Shown one piece after another: positions 8,730 through 16,417 of a stretch of 64,000 bases of DNA (the first letter of the stretch is position 1; every line of letters begins with the position of its first letter). The position numbers and the translations under genes were made by a program. The notes under the pieces were generated by a model. The model was not told the origin of the DNA, did not search any database, and saw nothing but the letters and a program-made list of their open reading frames with translations. Origin of the DNA: Pseudomonas sp. BGr12 (GTDB lineage Bacteria > Pseudomonadota > Gammaproteobacteria > Pseudomonadales > Pseudomonadaceae); contig NZ_JALRNF010000039.1 in assembly GCF_030272895.1 (NCBI RefSeq), positions 1 through 64,000 of the forward strand, in the 5' to 3' direction.

Positions 8730-8744
8730 TGAGAATAATTCTCA
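8730..8744. promoter_or_regulatory. Fur-like box upstream of the yqjI/yqjH-like pair
   Basis: TGAGAATAATTCTCA is a perfect 15-bp palindrome of the kind found at the centre of Pseudomonas Fur boxes. It lies about 80 bp upstream of the regulator start and suggests iron repression in addition to metal-responsive PadR control. Confidence 0.65.
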
Positions 8745-8807
8745 TGGCGTGACCGGCGGTAAGTCGAGCCGGGCGCAGCAGGTGCGCCCGGGGACTGTTT
8801 CAAGGGG

Positions 8808-11800
8808 TTATTTCTGCGCGACGTCTGGCGATTTGCACAGGGTGTGGCTGCCCGGCTGCAGGTAGGGCATCAGGATCGGAGCCATGCCCTTGAGCACCTG
8901 CACCGGCAGGGCCGAGGTGAACTTGAAGGACTCGGCGGCCTGGCCCGGTACGAAGGCGGTGAGGGTGCCGAAGTGGTTGTCGCCGAGGAAGAACACGAAG
9001 GTGGCCGTGCGGTTGATCGCTTTCGACCCGATCAGGCGTCCGCCGGCACCGAAGCTTTCGATCCGGTTGTCGCCGGTGCCGGTCTTGCCGCCCAGCACCA
9101 TCGGGGTGCCGTCGTTGAGTTTGAAGCTGCCCGATACCCGCCGCGCGGTACCGGCGTCGACCACTTGCGACAGGGCGCCACGCAGGGCCCGGGCGACTTC
9201 CACCGAGAGCACCCGCTGGCCCAGGTCGGGGTCGCCGGTCAGGCGCGTCTCGTAAGGGGTGTCGGCAGCAAAGTGCAGGGTGTCGATGCGCAAGGTCGGC
9301 AGCTTGATACCGTCGTTCTGGATGATCCCGACCAGCTCGGCCAGGGCCGCCGGGCGATCGCCGGAGCTGCCGATGGCGGTGGCCAGGGACGGTACCAGGT
9401 GATCGAAGGGATAGCCGACGCTTTTCCAGCGCTGGTGGATATCGAGAAACGCCTCGATCTCCACCAGGGTACGGATGCGGCTGTCGCGGGCGCCCTTGTG
9501 CTTGCTCTTGAACAGCCAGCTGTAGACTTCCTGGCGCTCGAACTGGCTGGCCTGTGCGGCGTCCTGGAAGCTGGCGCTGGGGTGCTTGAGCAGATAGCCC
9601 AGCAGCCACAGGTCCAGCGGGTGGACCTTGGCGACGAAGCCCTGGTCGGGCAGGTCGAACTTGCCAGGGCCGTAGGCATAGTACATGTCGTCCAGGCGCT
9701 CGTCGGTCACCGTGTCCTGCTTGGTCGGCTTGCGCTTGGTTTCCTCCAGGTTCTTTTTCAGGTGGGCGCGGACGAAGGCGTTGAAGGTGGCCTGGTCGGC
9801 TTCGGGGAACAGGTAGCGATGCACGGCAGCCAGGCGGATCGGGGTCACTCGCAGGCTGTCCATGAAGGTATCCAGGCGCTGTTGCGAGGTCTTGTTGCGG
9901 TACTTTTTCCAGAACCTGCGCAGGTAGTCGGTGCCTTCCTTGTCGGCGAAGCGGGCCAGGTACTCCTGGCGGCGCGGCTCGCTATCGTCCCTGAGCAGCT
10001 TGGCGCTGTTGCCCGGGGCCTGGTAGGTGCTGTAACGCACCAGGTCACGCATCAGGCGGATGAACGGCAGGTTGATCGATTCGCGCAGTGCGTCCTTGAG
10101 GGTAGGGATGCGGTTGTTGTCCTCCTTGCGGAAGTTGGCGAACACGTGAATGCCGCCACCGGTGAAGAAGCCTTCGTAGGGGCTGGCCGAGTACTTGCGG
10201 TTGAGCGCCGCGTCGAGCATCGCAGTGATGTTGCGGTCCTTGTTCTGGATCAGGTAGTCGATGGCCCAGCGGGTGATGAAGTCCAGCTCTGCCACTTCGA
10301 CTTTCTTCAGGTCCGCAGCCGGGGTCTCGGCGTACTTGTCGTGCAGTTCGGCGATGATTTGCAGGTAGGTGGTCAGTACCCGCAGCTTGGCAGTGGAGCC
10401 CAGCTCCAGCTTGCTGCCTTCGTTGATGTCGAACGGCTGGTCGGTGCTGTCGGTCTGCACCCGTACCCGGGAGCCGTTGGCCGTGCGTTCGAGCAGGGTG
10501 AAGCTGTAGCGCACCTGGGTGGTGGTGGTCGGGGTCAGCAGGCGCTCGCCGAACAGGCCGGTCTTGGCGGCGAATTCCGGGTCGGCAAGGTCCTTGAGGT
10601 ACTGGCTGACCTGCCCCTGCAGGTCGGACTGCAAGGTGCTGGTGGCCGACAGGTCGAGGCGGTCGAGGTCGTACAGCGGCCGGGCCAGGGCTAGCGACAG
10701 GCGGCTGCGGGCGACGCTGATGCCCTTGTTGGTGACGATCGGCACGATGGTGGGCTGGGCGACCCAGTCGCGGAAGGTGGCCTTGCTGGCCAAGGCGGCA
10801 TCGGCTGTCGGCCGATCGACGATGCTGGCGGCGGCCAGGATGCGGATATGGCTGTCAGTCAGATCGGCCAGCTCGTTGCGGCCCTTGGTCAGAAAGTGCG
10901 ACGGCCGCCGCTGGGCGATCATCAGCGACAGCACCTGGCGCAAGGCCAGGCCGCGTGCGGCCAAGCTCGCCGGGTCGCTGGCAGACGATGCCAGGGCCTG
11001 GTTGACCTGGGCGAAGTCGGCGCCGTACCAGACCCGCAGGCCCTCGGCCATGCCATGCACCTCGCCATGGCCGGGCACCGCCGAGAGCGGCACGCTGTTG
11101 AGGTAGTCACGCACGATGCGCTGGCGTGCTTCAAGGGTTTGTGGCCCGCCCTGGTAGGCACGCACACTGGCGGAAATCATCTGGCGGATTTTCTCGCTGC
11201 CCGAGACGGTCAGGCCTTCGGGGGAGTGCCGGTACTTCTCCAGCTGGGTCGCCAGGGTACTGCCACCGGCCGACTGGCCGGGCAATGCCAGGTACTTGGC
11301 CACCTGGCTGTAGGCCGCCTTGGCGAAACGCGGCCAGTCCACGGCGGGGTTGGCGTAGGGGTCGTGGGGATCGAGCAGATCGCGGTTCTCGATGAACAGC
11401 AGGCTGTTGACGATGACCGGCGGGATGGCGTCGAAGTCCGGGTACAGGTACTGCGGGTATTGATATTGGTAGAGGATGTCGCCCTTGCAGTCAGTGATCG
11501 ACAGGCCGGTCTGGATCTTTTCCTTGTAGGGCACGAACAGGCCGTGCTCGGTGTAGTCCATCAACGCCGGCGAGAAACGCACCTGGTCGCTGATCACATA
11601 GTCGCGCTTGAGCAGGCGCGGCAGGAACTCGCCCAATGCGCTGTAGCCCAGGCGCTGGTCGAAGGGCCCGTTGCCGGGGTAGATGATCGCGTCGCTGGGG
11701 CCCGGTTGCAGGGAATAGGTCAAGGTCGAGGCGAACTGGCTCAGCTCGCGCGATTGCAGGCGCGAGGTCTGCAGTTCCTTGGCGACGGCAAGGCCCAGTG

Positions 11801-11942
11801 CGATCAGGGCGAGCAGTAGCACCAGCCATACGAGCCGCCACCACAGATGACGTTGGCGGGGGCTTTTTGGCGTAGGCGATTCTTCGAGAGATTCAGGGGG
11901 AGCTTCCTTGCTTTCAGGTTCCGATTGCCACAATGCGCCCAT
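8808..11942 (-). CDS. Class A penicillin-binding protein (transglycosylase/transpeptidase)
   Basis: Bifunctional peptidoglycan synthase anchored in the inner membrane. From ATG 11942 it has 1044 residues, with one transmembrane helix near residues 35-58 (LVWLVLLLALIALGLAVA). A glycosyltransferase module carries ENRDLLDPHDPYANPAVDW and GGSTLATQLEKYRHS, both diverged from the usual EDRxFxxHxG and GGSTITQQ forms. The transpeptidase module has STAK (Ser-516, Lys-519) and KTGTG (Lys-953). A clear SxN motif was not found. An in-frame GTG at 12035 would add 31 residues, but its AGGA lies too close to it. The neighbouring permease matches the PA0788-PA0789 pair of P. aeruginosa. Confidence 0.83.
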   Translation of the reverse strand: MGALWQSEPESKEAPPESLEESPTPKSPRQRHLWWRLVWLVLLLALIALGLAVAKELQTSRLQSRELSQFASTLTYSLQPGPSDAIIYPGNGPFDQRLGYSALGEFLPRLLKRDYVISDQVRFSPALMDYTEHGLFVPYKEKIQTGLSITDCKGDILYQYQYPQYLYPDFDAIPPVIVNSLLFIENRDLLDPHDPYANPAVDWPRFAKAAYSQVAKYLALPGQSAGGSTLATQLEKYRHSPEGLTVSGSEKIRQMISASVRAYQGGPQTLEARQRIVRDYLNSVPLSAVPGHGEVHGMAEGLRVWYGADFAQVNQALASSASDPASLAARGLALRQVLSLMIAQRRPSHFLTKGRNELADLTDSHIRILAAASIVDRPTADAALASKATFRDWVAQPTIVPIVTNKGISVARSRLSLALARPLYDLDRLDLSATSTLQSDLQGQVSQYLKDLADPEFAAKTGLFGERLLTPTTTTQVRYSFTLLERTANGSRVRVQTDSTDQPFDINEGSKLELGSTAKLRVLTTYLQIIAELHDKYAETPAADLKKVEVAELDFITRWAIDYLIQNKDRNITAMLDAALNRKYSASPYEGFFTGGGIHVFANFRKEDNNRIPTLKDALRESINLPFIRLMRDLVRYSTYQAPGNSAKLLRDDSEPRRQEYLARFADKEGTDYLRRFWKKYRNKTSQQRLDTFMDSLRVTPIRLAAVHRYLFPEADQATFNAFVRAHLKKNLEETKRKPTKQDTVTDERLDDMYYAYGPGKFDLPDQGFVAKVHPLDLWLLGYLLKHPSASFQDAAQASQFERQEVYSWLFKSKHKGARDSRIRTLVEIEAFLDIHQRWKSVGYPFDHLVPSLATAIGSSGDRPAALAELVGIIQNDGIKLPTLRIDTLHFAADTPYETRLTGDPDLGQRVLSVEVARALRGALSQVVDAGTARRVSGSFKLNDGTPMVLGGKTGTGDNRIESFGAGGRLIGSKAINRTATFVFFLGDNHFGTLTAFVPGQAAESFKFTSALPVQVLKGMAPILMPYLQPGSHTLCKSPDVAQK

Positions 11943-12380
11943 ATTCTTCAGCCCGGCTACGTATTTTCGTCTTGCTTGCCTGAAGCTTAGACGGTGCCCG
12001 GGTTCGGTGAAAAATTTGTGCTGATTGTCAGGCACTTCCTGAAACAGCGTAGGGCATGCGTCTTTGGTTGAGGTTGTAATGCCCTGTTTTGGTGCTATGT
12101 TAGCCGCCCTGTTGACTGCAGTGGAGAAAACACGGGGAATGCCCCTCCGTGAATAGGGTTTTTGCCGAGAGTTCTCGCCAAATATCCTGCTCTTTATAGT
12201 GAAATGCCCTACAGAGGCCTTCCTATACTGCTCGGCCCTTTCGCTCTGCCTGCGCCCGGTGCTCTGGCAGGCGGGTCCCGCTCACAAGGCGGTGCCCGGC
12301 AAGGCAGCGTATTCGCCTATCGGCGGTGCCTGGCCTGCACGAACGGTTTATATCCAATAACAAAATGAGGTTGTATTTCT
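11943..12380. other. Intergenic region between divergent PBP and permease genes
   Basis: About 440 bp (345 bp if the PBP starts at 12035). It should hold both promoters. A small stem CACGG/CCGTG with inner GG/CC at 12131-12151 is visible, and the AT-rich stretch near 12345-12365 precedes the permease RBS (GAGG). I see no credible gene; a 68-codon frame at 12162-12368 lacks family features. Confidence 0.45.
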
Positions 12381-13802
12381 ATGCCAGTCGGCAACCATCC
12401 TTCTCACGGTGAGACCGTCCAGGGCGGCCCACTCAAGCGAGAACTCGGCGAACGGCACATTCGCCTGATGGCGCTGGGCGCCTGTATCGGCGTCGGCCTG
12501 TTCCTCGGCTCGGCCAAGGCGATCGAAATGGCCGGTCCGGCCATCATGCTGTCCTACATCATCGGCGGCCTGGCGATCCTGGTGATCATGCGCGCCCTCG
12601 GTGAAATGGCCGTCCATAATCCCGTTGCAGGCTCCTTCAGCCGTTACGCCCAGGACTACCTCGGCCCGCTGGCGGGCTTCCTCACCGGTTGGAACTACTG
12701 GTTCCTGTGGCTGGTGACCTGCGTGGCGGAAATCACTGCGGTGGCCATCTACATGGGCATCTGGTTCCCTGACGTACCACGCTGGATCTGGGCCCTGGCG
12801 GCCCTGGGCAGCATGGGCGCGATCAACCTGATCGCGGTCAAGGCCTTCGGTGAGTTCGAGTTCTGGTTCGCCCTGATCAAGATCGTCACCATCATTGCCA
12901 TGGTCCTGGGTGGTATCGGCATCATCGCCTTCGGCTTCGGCAACGACGGTGTGGCGATGGGCATTTCCAACCTGTGGAGCAATGGCGGCTTCATGCCCAA
13001 TGGTATGACCGGCGTGCTGATGTCGCTGCAGATGGTGATGTTCGCCTACCTGGGCGTAGAAATGATCGGCCTGACCGCCGGTGAAGCGCGCAACCCGCAA
13101 AAAACCATTCCACAGGCCATCGGCTCGGTGTTCTGGCGCATCCTGCTGTTCTATGTCGGTGCGCTGTTCGTGATCCTGTCGATCTACCCCTGGAACGAAA
13201 TCGGCAGCCAGGGCAGCCCGTTCGTGATGACCTTCGAGCGTCTGGGCATCAAGACCGCCGCCGGCATCATCAACTTCGTGGTGATCACCGCGGCGCTGTC
13301 GTCCTGCAACGGCGGCATCTTCAGCACCGGGCGCATGCTCTACAGCCTGGCGCAGAACGGCCAGGCCCCGGCCACCTTCGCTCGTACCTCGAGCAACGGT
13401 GTGCCGCGCAATGCGCTGCTGCTGTCCATCGCCGCCTTGCTGCTGGGCGTGCTGGCCAACTACCTGGTACCGGAGAAGGTCTTCGTCTGGGTCACCGCCA
13501 TTGCCACCTTCGGCGCGATCTGGACCTGGGTGATGATCCTGCTGGCCCAGCTCAAGTTCCGTGCCGGCCTGTCCACCGCCGAGCGCCAGGCGCTCAAGTA
13601 CCGCATGTGGCTGTGGCCGCTGAGCTCCTACCTGGCGCTGGCGTTCCTGATCCTGGTGGTCGGCCTGATGGCCTACTTCGAGGAAACCCGCGTGGCCCTG
13701 TACGTCGGCCCGGCGTTCCTGGTCCTGCTGACCGTGCTGTATTTCGTGTTCAAGCTGTCGCCCAAGGCTGACAACGCCCAACTGGCACGTTCCGCGTCCT
13801 GA
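12381..13802 (+). CDS. Amino acid permease, APC superfamily (ProY/GabP type)
   Basis: Proton-coupled inner-membrane importer of an amino acid. The 473 residues form about 12 transmembrane helices. The N-terminal signature LKRELGERHIRLMALGACIGVGLFLGSA and the motifs GEMAVHNPVAGSF and EMIGLTAGEARNPQK place it in the amino acid transporter family with ProY, AnsP and GabP. Proline or a related amino acid is a reasonable guess, but the sequence does not settle the substrate. It is monocistronic, divergent from the PBP gene, and its stop is followed at once by a REP cluster that may protect the mRNA 3' end. Confidence 0.87.
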   Translation: MPVGNHPSHGETVQGGPLKRELGERHIRLMALGACIGVGLFLGSAKAIEMAGPAIMLSYIIGGLAILVIMRALGEMAVHNPVAGSFSRYAQDYLGPLAGFLTGWNYWFLWLVTCVAEITAVAIYMGIWFPDVPRWIWALAALGSMGAINLIAVKAFGEFEFWFALIKIVTIIAMVLGGIGIIAFGFGNDGVAMGISNLWSNGGFMPNGMTGVLMSLQMVMFAYLGVEMIGLTAGEARNPQKTIPQAIGSVFWRILLFYVGALFVILSIYPWNEIGSQGSPFVMTFERLGIKTAAGIINFVVITAALSSCNGGIFSTGRMLYSLAQNGQAPATFARTSSNGVPRNALLLSIAALLLGVLANYLVPEKVFVWVTAIATFGAIWTWVMILLAQLKFRAGLSTAERQALKYRMWLWPLSSYLALAFLILVVGLMAYFEETRVALYVGPAFLVLLTVLYFVFKLSPKADNAQLARSAS

Positions 13803-13808
13803 TGTAAC

Positions 13809-13914
13809 AAGCCCGCTCCCGTAGGAGCGGGCTTGCCCCGCGATGAAGCCCGACCGGGCAATACACCTGACGAGTGCTGCGCCCTCGATCGCGGGTCAAG
13901 CCCGCTCCCACCGG
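13809..13914. repeat. REP cluster after the permease gene
   Basis: A tight hairpin (AGCCCGCTCC, CGTA loop, GGAGCGGGCT) runs into a forward REP core, followed about 50 bp on by an inverted, slightly altered core (ATCGCGGGTCAAGCCCGCTC). It starts 7 bp after the permease stop. Confidence 0.85.
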
Positions 13915-14047
13915 CCATGGCGACCCTGCTGGCTTGTCGCCCGGTGCATGATGAGACAGTTCAGGCAACTGTCATTTTTATCAGTTTCTCTTCCTGTGTT
14001 TCAGACGCATGCTACTAACTCCTTACGTCGTAAAGGAGCACCGTCAC

Positions 14048-14404
14048 ATGCCCAAAGCCATGATTGCGACGTTGCTCATCGGCTTCATGAGCGCAGCCCC
14101 CGCCAACGCCGGGACTTGCCCTGCTGCAGCCAGTATCAGCCAGGCGCCGAAGGGCCTCGGATTCTCCTACAGCGCCCCTGGCGGCTGGGAGGGCGAAAGC
14201 CCTTCGGCGGACGAAGGCGACCTGAAGACCTTTACCTTTGCCAATGCCTCGATCAAGTCGGATGCCGTGGTATGCAAGTACAAAGGCGATAACCAATCCA
14301 GCATAAGCTTGACCCTGAAAAAGAGCGTAATGCCGGTTGGCGGCTCCAGTTGGCAAGGGGGGACGTGCGCAGGGTCCGATCCTGCCGAGTGTGCATTCGA
14401 CTGA
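14048..14404 (+). CDS. Small exported hypothetical protein
   Basis: A 118-residue product with a clear signal peptide (MPKAMIATLLIGFMSAAPANA, cut before GTCPAA) and a short mature domain with four cysteines, which could form two disulfides in the periplasm (TCPAAAS, VVCKYKG, GGTCAG, AECAF). The RBS AAGGAG stands 9 bp before ATG 14048, which decides the start. The mature part has SYSAPGGWEGES and loosely recalls DUF3757-type secreted proteins, but I do not recognise it with confidence. It converges on the DUF3077 gene. Confidence 0.7.
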   Translation: MPKAMIATLLIGFMSAAPANAGTCPAAASISQAPKGLGFSYSAPGGWEGESPSADEGDLKTFTFANASIKSDAVVCKYKGDNQSSISLTLKKSVMPVGGSSWQGGTCAGSDPAECAFD

Positions 14405-14456
14405 CCGGTATCGGTGTTGCACACCATCGATGCACAGTGCGCTGCCCGCGATGCTG

Positions 14457-14762
14457 TCAAAGCGGGTTCAACGCCCGGTTCTCCAGGGCATCGAGCAAGG
14501 CCTCGACCAGCCCCTTGGCCATCTCCACCGAATGCAGGGTCGACCACAGGAAACCCTTGGCCGATGTGTCGACGCCGTCGAGAGACTTGTACGCAGTGTC
14601 GTAGGCACAACGCAGGTACAGCGAGGCATGCACCAGCGCGTCGTGCGGGGCGATGCCGGCGTTTACGGAAAAGAGTTGCGGGTGGCCGGCGGCGTAGTCG
14701 CCGAAGGGTTTGCCGAGGGTGGGGTAGAGTGAGGTGGGTGGATCTGGAACGATCTTTTTCAT
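14457..14762 (-). CDS. DUF3077 family small protein
   Basis: A 101-residue cytoplasmic protein starting MKKIVPDPPTSLYPTLG, with the family core GIAPHDALVHASLYLRCAYD and a C-terminal helix EMAKGLVEALLDALENR. DUF3077 proteins are Pseudomonas-restricted small proteins of unknown role, present in many paralogues. ATG 14762 has the RBS AGGAG 6 bp upstream. The same frame stays open through the whole structured leader up to 14954, so an N-terminally extended form is possible, but the RBS and family length favour the short one. The expression signal probably lies in the leader described separately. Confidence 0.8.
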   Translation of the reverse strand: MKKIVPDPPTSLYPTLGKPFGDYAAGHPQLFSVNAGIAPHDALVHASLYLRCAYDTAYKSLDGVDTSAKGFLWSTLHSVEMAKGLVEALLDALENRALNPL

Positions 14763-14796
14763 TCTGACTCCTGTATGCATAGGAGCTGCTCCGTCC

Positions 14797-14927
14797 GTTT
14801 CCACACGTAAGGTGGCAGCTGTACGCGGGGTGGAAAACCGAGGCATACAGGAAACTCGGCAGGCCAATAGCCTCCCGCGCACAGCCGCCATAACGGCAAA
14901 TCCTGAATGACTCTCGGGTTTCCACAC
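14797..14927 (-). promoter_or_regulatory. Structured leader element flanked by direct repeats, upstream of the DUF3077 gene
   Basis: Read on the minus strand, a 17-bp stem (14890-14874 with 14829-14813, two pairs being G-U wobbles) encloses two hairpins: AGGC/GCCT at 14873-14870 with 14864-14861, and CCGAG/CTCGG at 14859-14855 with 14842-14838. This makes a compact three-way junction of 78 nt. It is flanked by identical 10-bp direct repeats GTTTCCACAC (plus strand) at 14797-14806 and 14918-14927. The element ends 50 bp before the DUF3077 start. Wobble pairs in the long stem suggest it works as RNA. Confidence 0.6.
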
Positions 14928-15076
14928 CCGATCGCTGAACCGAAAGCGACCCACGGAGCCTAGAAGGACCGGTTTCCGAGGGCAATCAGAACGGGATCGA
15001 CAGACGCGGTAGGGTATTTCCTAGGACCAAAATTGACCAGCCTGAAAACATCCGGAAGTAACAATGCGCCCCTCGG

Positions 15077-15145
15077 TAGGAGCGGGCTTGCCCCGCGATG
15101 CGATGTGCCAGACATACCGCTATCGCGGGGCAAGCCCGCTCCTAC
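15077..15145. repeat. REP pair that supplies the stop codon of the OpgC-like gene
   Basis: A forward core TAGGAGCGGGCTTGCCCCGC and the exact inverted core are separated by about 27 bp. The outer CTA at 15142-15144 is the TAG stop of the OpgC-like gene, so the repeat abuts and defines its 3' end. Confidence 0.88.
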
Positions 15146-16269
15146 AGGGGGACCTGCACCGGCATGGGCTTGTTCAAGCGCTTGTTCAGGTCCAGCCAGG
15201 CAGCCAGCAACACCATCAACCCCACCCCTGCCAATGCAGTGAGCAACTGCATCGACCAGTGCTCATCGGCCAGGGCATTGGCCATGTCTGCCAGGGGCGC
15301 GAGCAGCACGCCAAAACAGAACACCTCCAGCGAATAACGTCCCATCCGGCAGCTTTGTTGCGCCAGCCAGCCCTCTACCCAGGCGCCACGAGGCAACAGC
15401 TTGGCCGTGCAGTAGGCCAGGGCGAGGAAGTGCAGCAGCCGCGCCGGTGAAAGGTTGGTCTTGCTGATCGGGTACAACCACTCGGCCAGCTGTTTGGGCA
15501 TCAGCGCATCGTGCACGGCGGGCCAGCGCCAGGACAGGGCGATGGCGGCGCACACCAGCAGGTAGGCGGCAGCGCCGATGAACAGCGGCTGGCGCCAGGC
15601 CGGGCGAGTCTCGGCGGTTTGTGCGCGCTGTGAATGGATCGCCGCCGCTCCACCCAGGATGAACAGCAATTGCCAGGCCAGCGGGTTGAAGAACCACACC
15701 CCGCCTTCCTGGGCGGCCAGGTTCCACTGGAACATCGGCGCCAGCAAGTACAGCGCCACCGACAGGCCGACCACGTATTCGACCTTGCGCAGCATCGCCG
15801 GCAACACCAGCGGCAGGCCGAGCAGCAACAGGATGTACAGCGGCAGCGGGTCCATCAGGTTGGGTTTGAAGCGCAGCAGCAGTTCGTCCACCAGCGCCTG
15901 TTGCGGGTTGCTGAGGAAGTAATAGAGGCCCATCTCCTGGATCATGTCGCGGGTCTCGACATGGTTGTTGGCGACGAAAACGATGCCCATCAACAGCACC
16001 AGCAGGAAGATGTGCACCACATACAGCACCCAGGCCCGGCGCAGGATGCGCACACTGGCCACCAGCCAGCCGTCGCGCAAGGCGATCTTGCCGTAGGCGA
16101 GCACGGCGGCGTAGCCGGCCAGGAACACGAAGATCTCCGCCGCGTCGCTGAAGCCGATATTGCGCACGGTGAGGTTGGCCAGCGGGTTGCCGGGGATGTG
16201 GTCCCAGAAGATGAAGATCAACGCCAGTCCGCGAAAGAAGTCGATGCGATGGTCGCGACCGTTGTTCAT
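15142..16269 (-). CDS. OpgC-like membrane acyltransferase
   Basis: An integral membrane protein of 375 residues with about ten transmembrane helices. It opens with RDHRIDFFRGLALIFIFWDHIPGNP, the OpgC-domain start, and continues with FSDAAEIFVFLAGYAAVLAYG. OpgC proteins transfer succinyl groups to periplasmic glucans; related pseudomonad proteins may modify other envelope polysaccharides. ATG 16269 was chosen over a TTG two codons upstream. No opgGH genes are adjacent, so the acceptor is unknown. The last residues run into the REP element, which suggests that the C-terminus (NKPMPVQVPL) was reshaped by the repeat. Confidence 0.82.
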   Translation of the reverse strand: MNNGRDHRIDFFRGLALIFIFWDHIPGNPLANLTVRNIGFSDAAEIFVFLAGYAAVLAYGKIALRDGWLVASVRILRRAWVLYVVHIFLLVLLMGIVFVANNHVETRDMIQEMGLYYFLSNPQQALVDELLLRFKPNLMDPLPLYILLLLGLPLVLPAMLRKVEYVVGLSVALYLLAPMFQWNLAAQEGGVWFFNPLAWQLLFILGGAAAIHSQRAQTAETRPAWRQPLFIGAAAYLLVCAAIALSWRWPAVHDALMPKQLAEWLYPISKTNLSPARLLHFLALAYCTAKLLPRGAWVEGWLAQQSCRMGRYSLEVFCFGVLLAPLADMANALADEHWSMQLLTALAGVGLMVLLAAWLDLNKRLNKPMPVQVPL

Positions 16270-16417
16270 GAGCAAAGCCTTGGCCAGGGTGTTTCAGTAG
16301 AGGATAGGTGCCCGCAGGCAAAGGTTGCGCGCCGACCGGGCAGGCCGATCGGCGGCGGGGAGGGTTGCAAGTTTTGTCGGCGAATGCAAAGTCAGGGTAT
16401 TACCGAATGTCTCTGCC

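Noticed and set aside
12162..12368. 68-codon frame before the permease gene
   Set aside because: No RBS, no recognisable features, and it ends within the permease promoter/leader region.
14763..14954. N-terminal extension of the DUF3077 protein through the structured leader
   Set aside because: The strong AGGAG before ATG 14762 and the family length favour the short form, though the open frame remains a curiosity.
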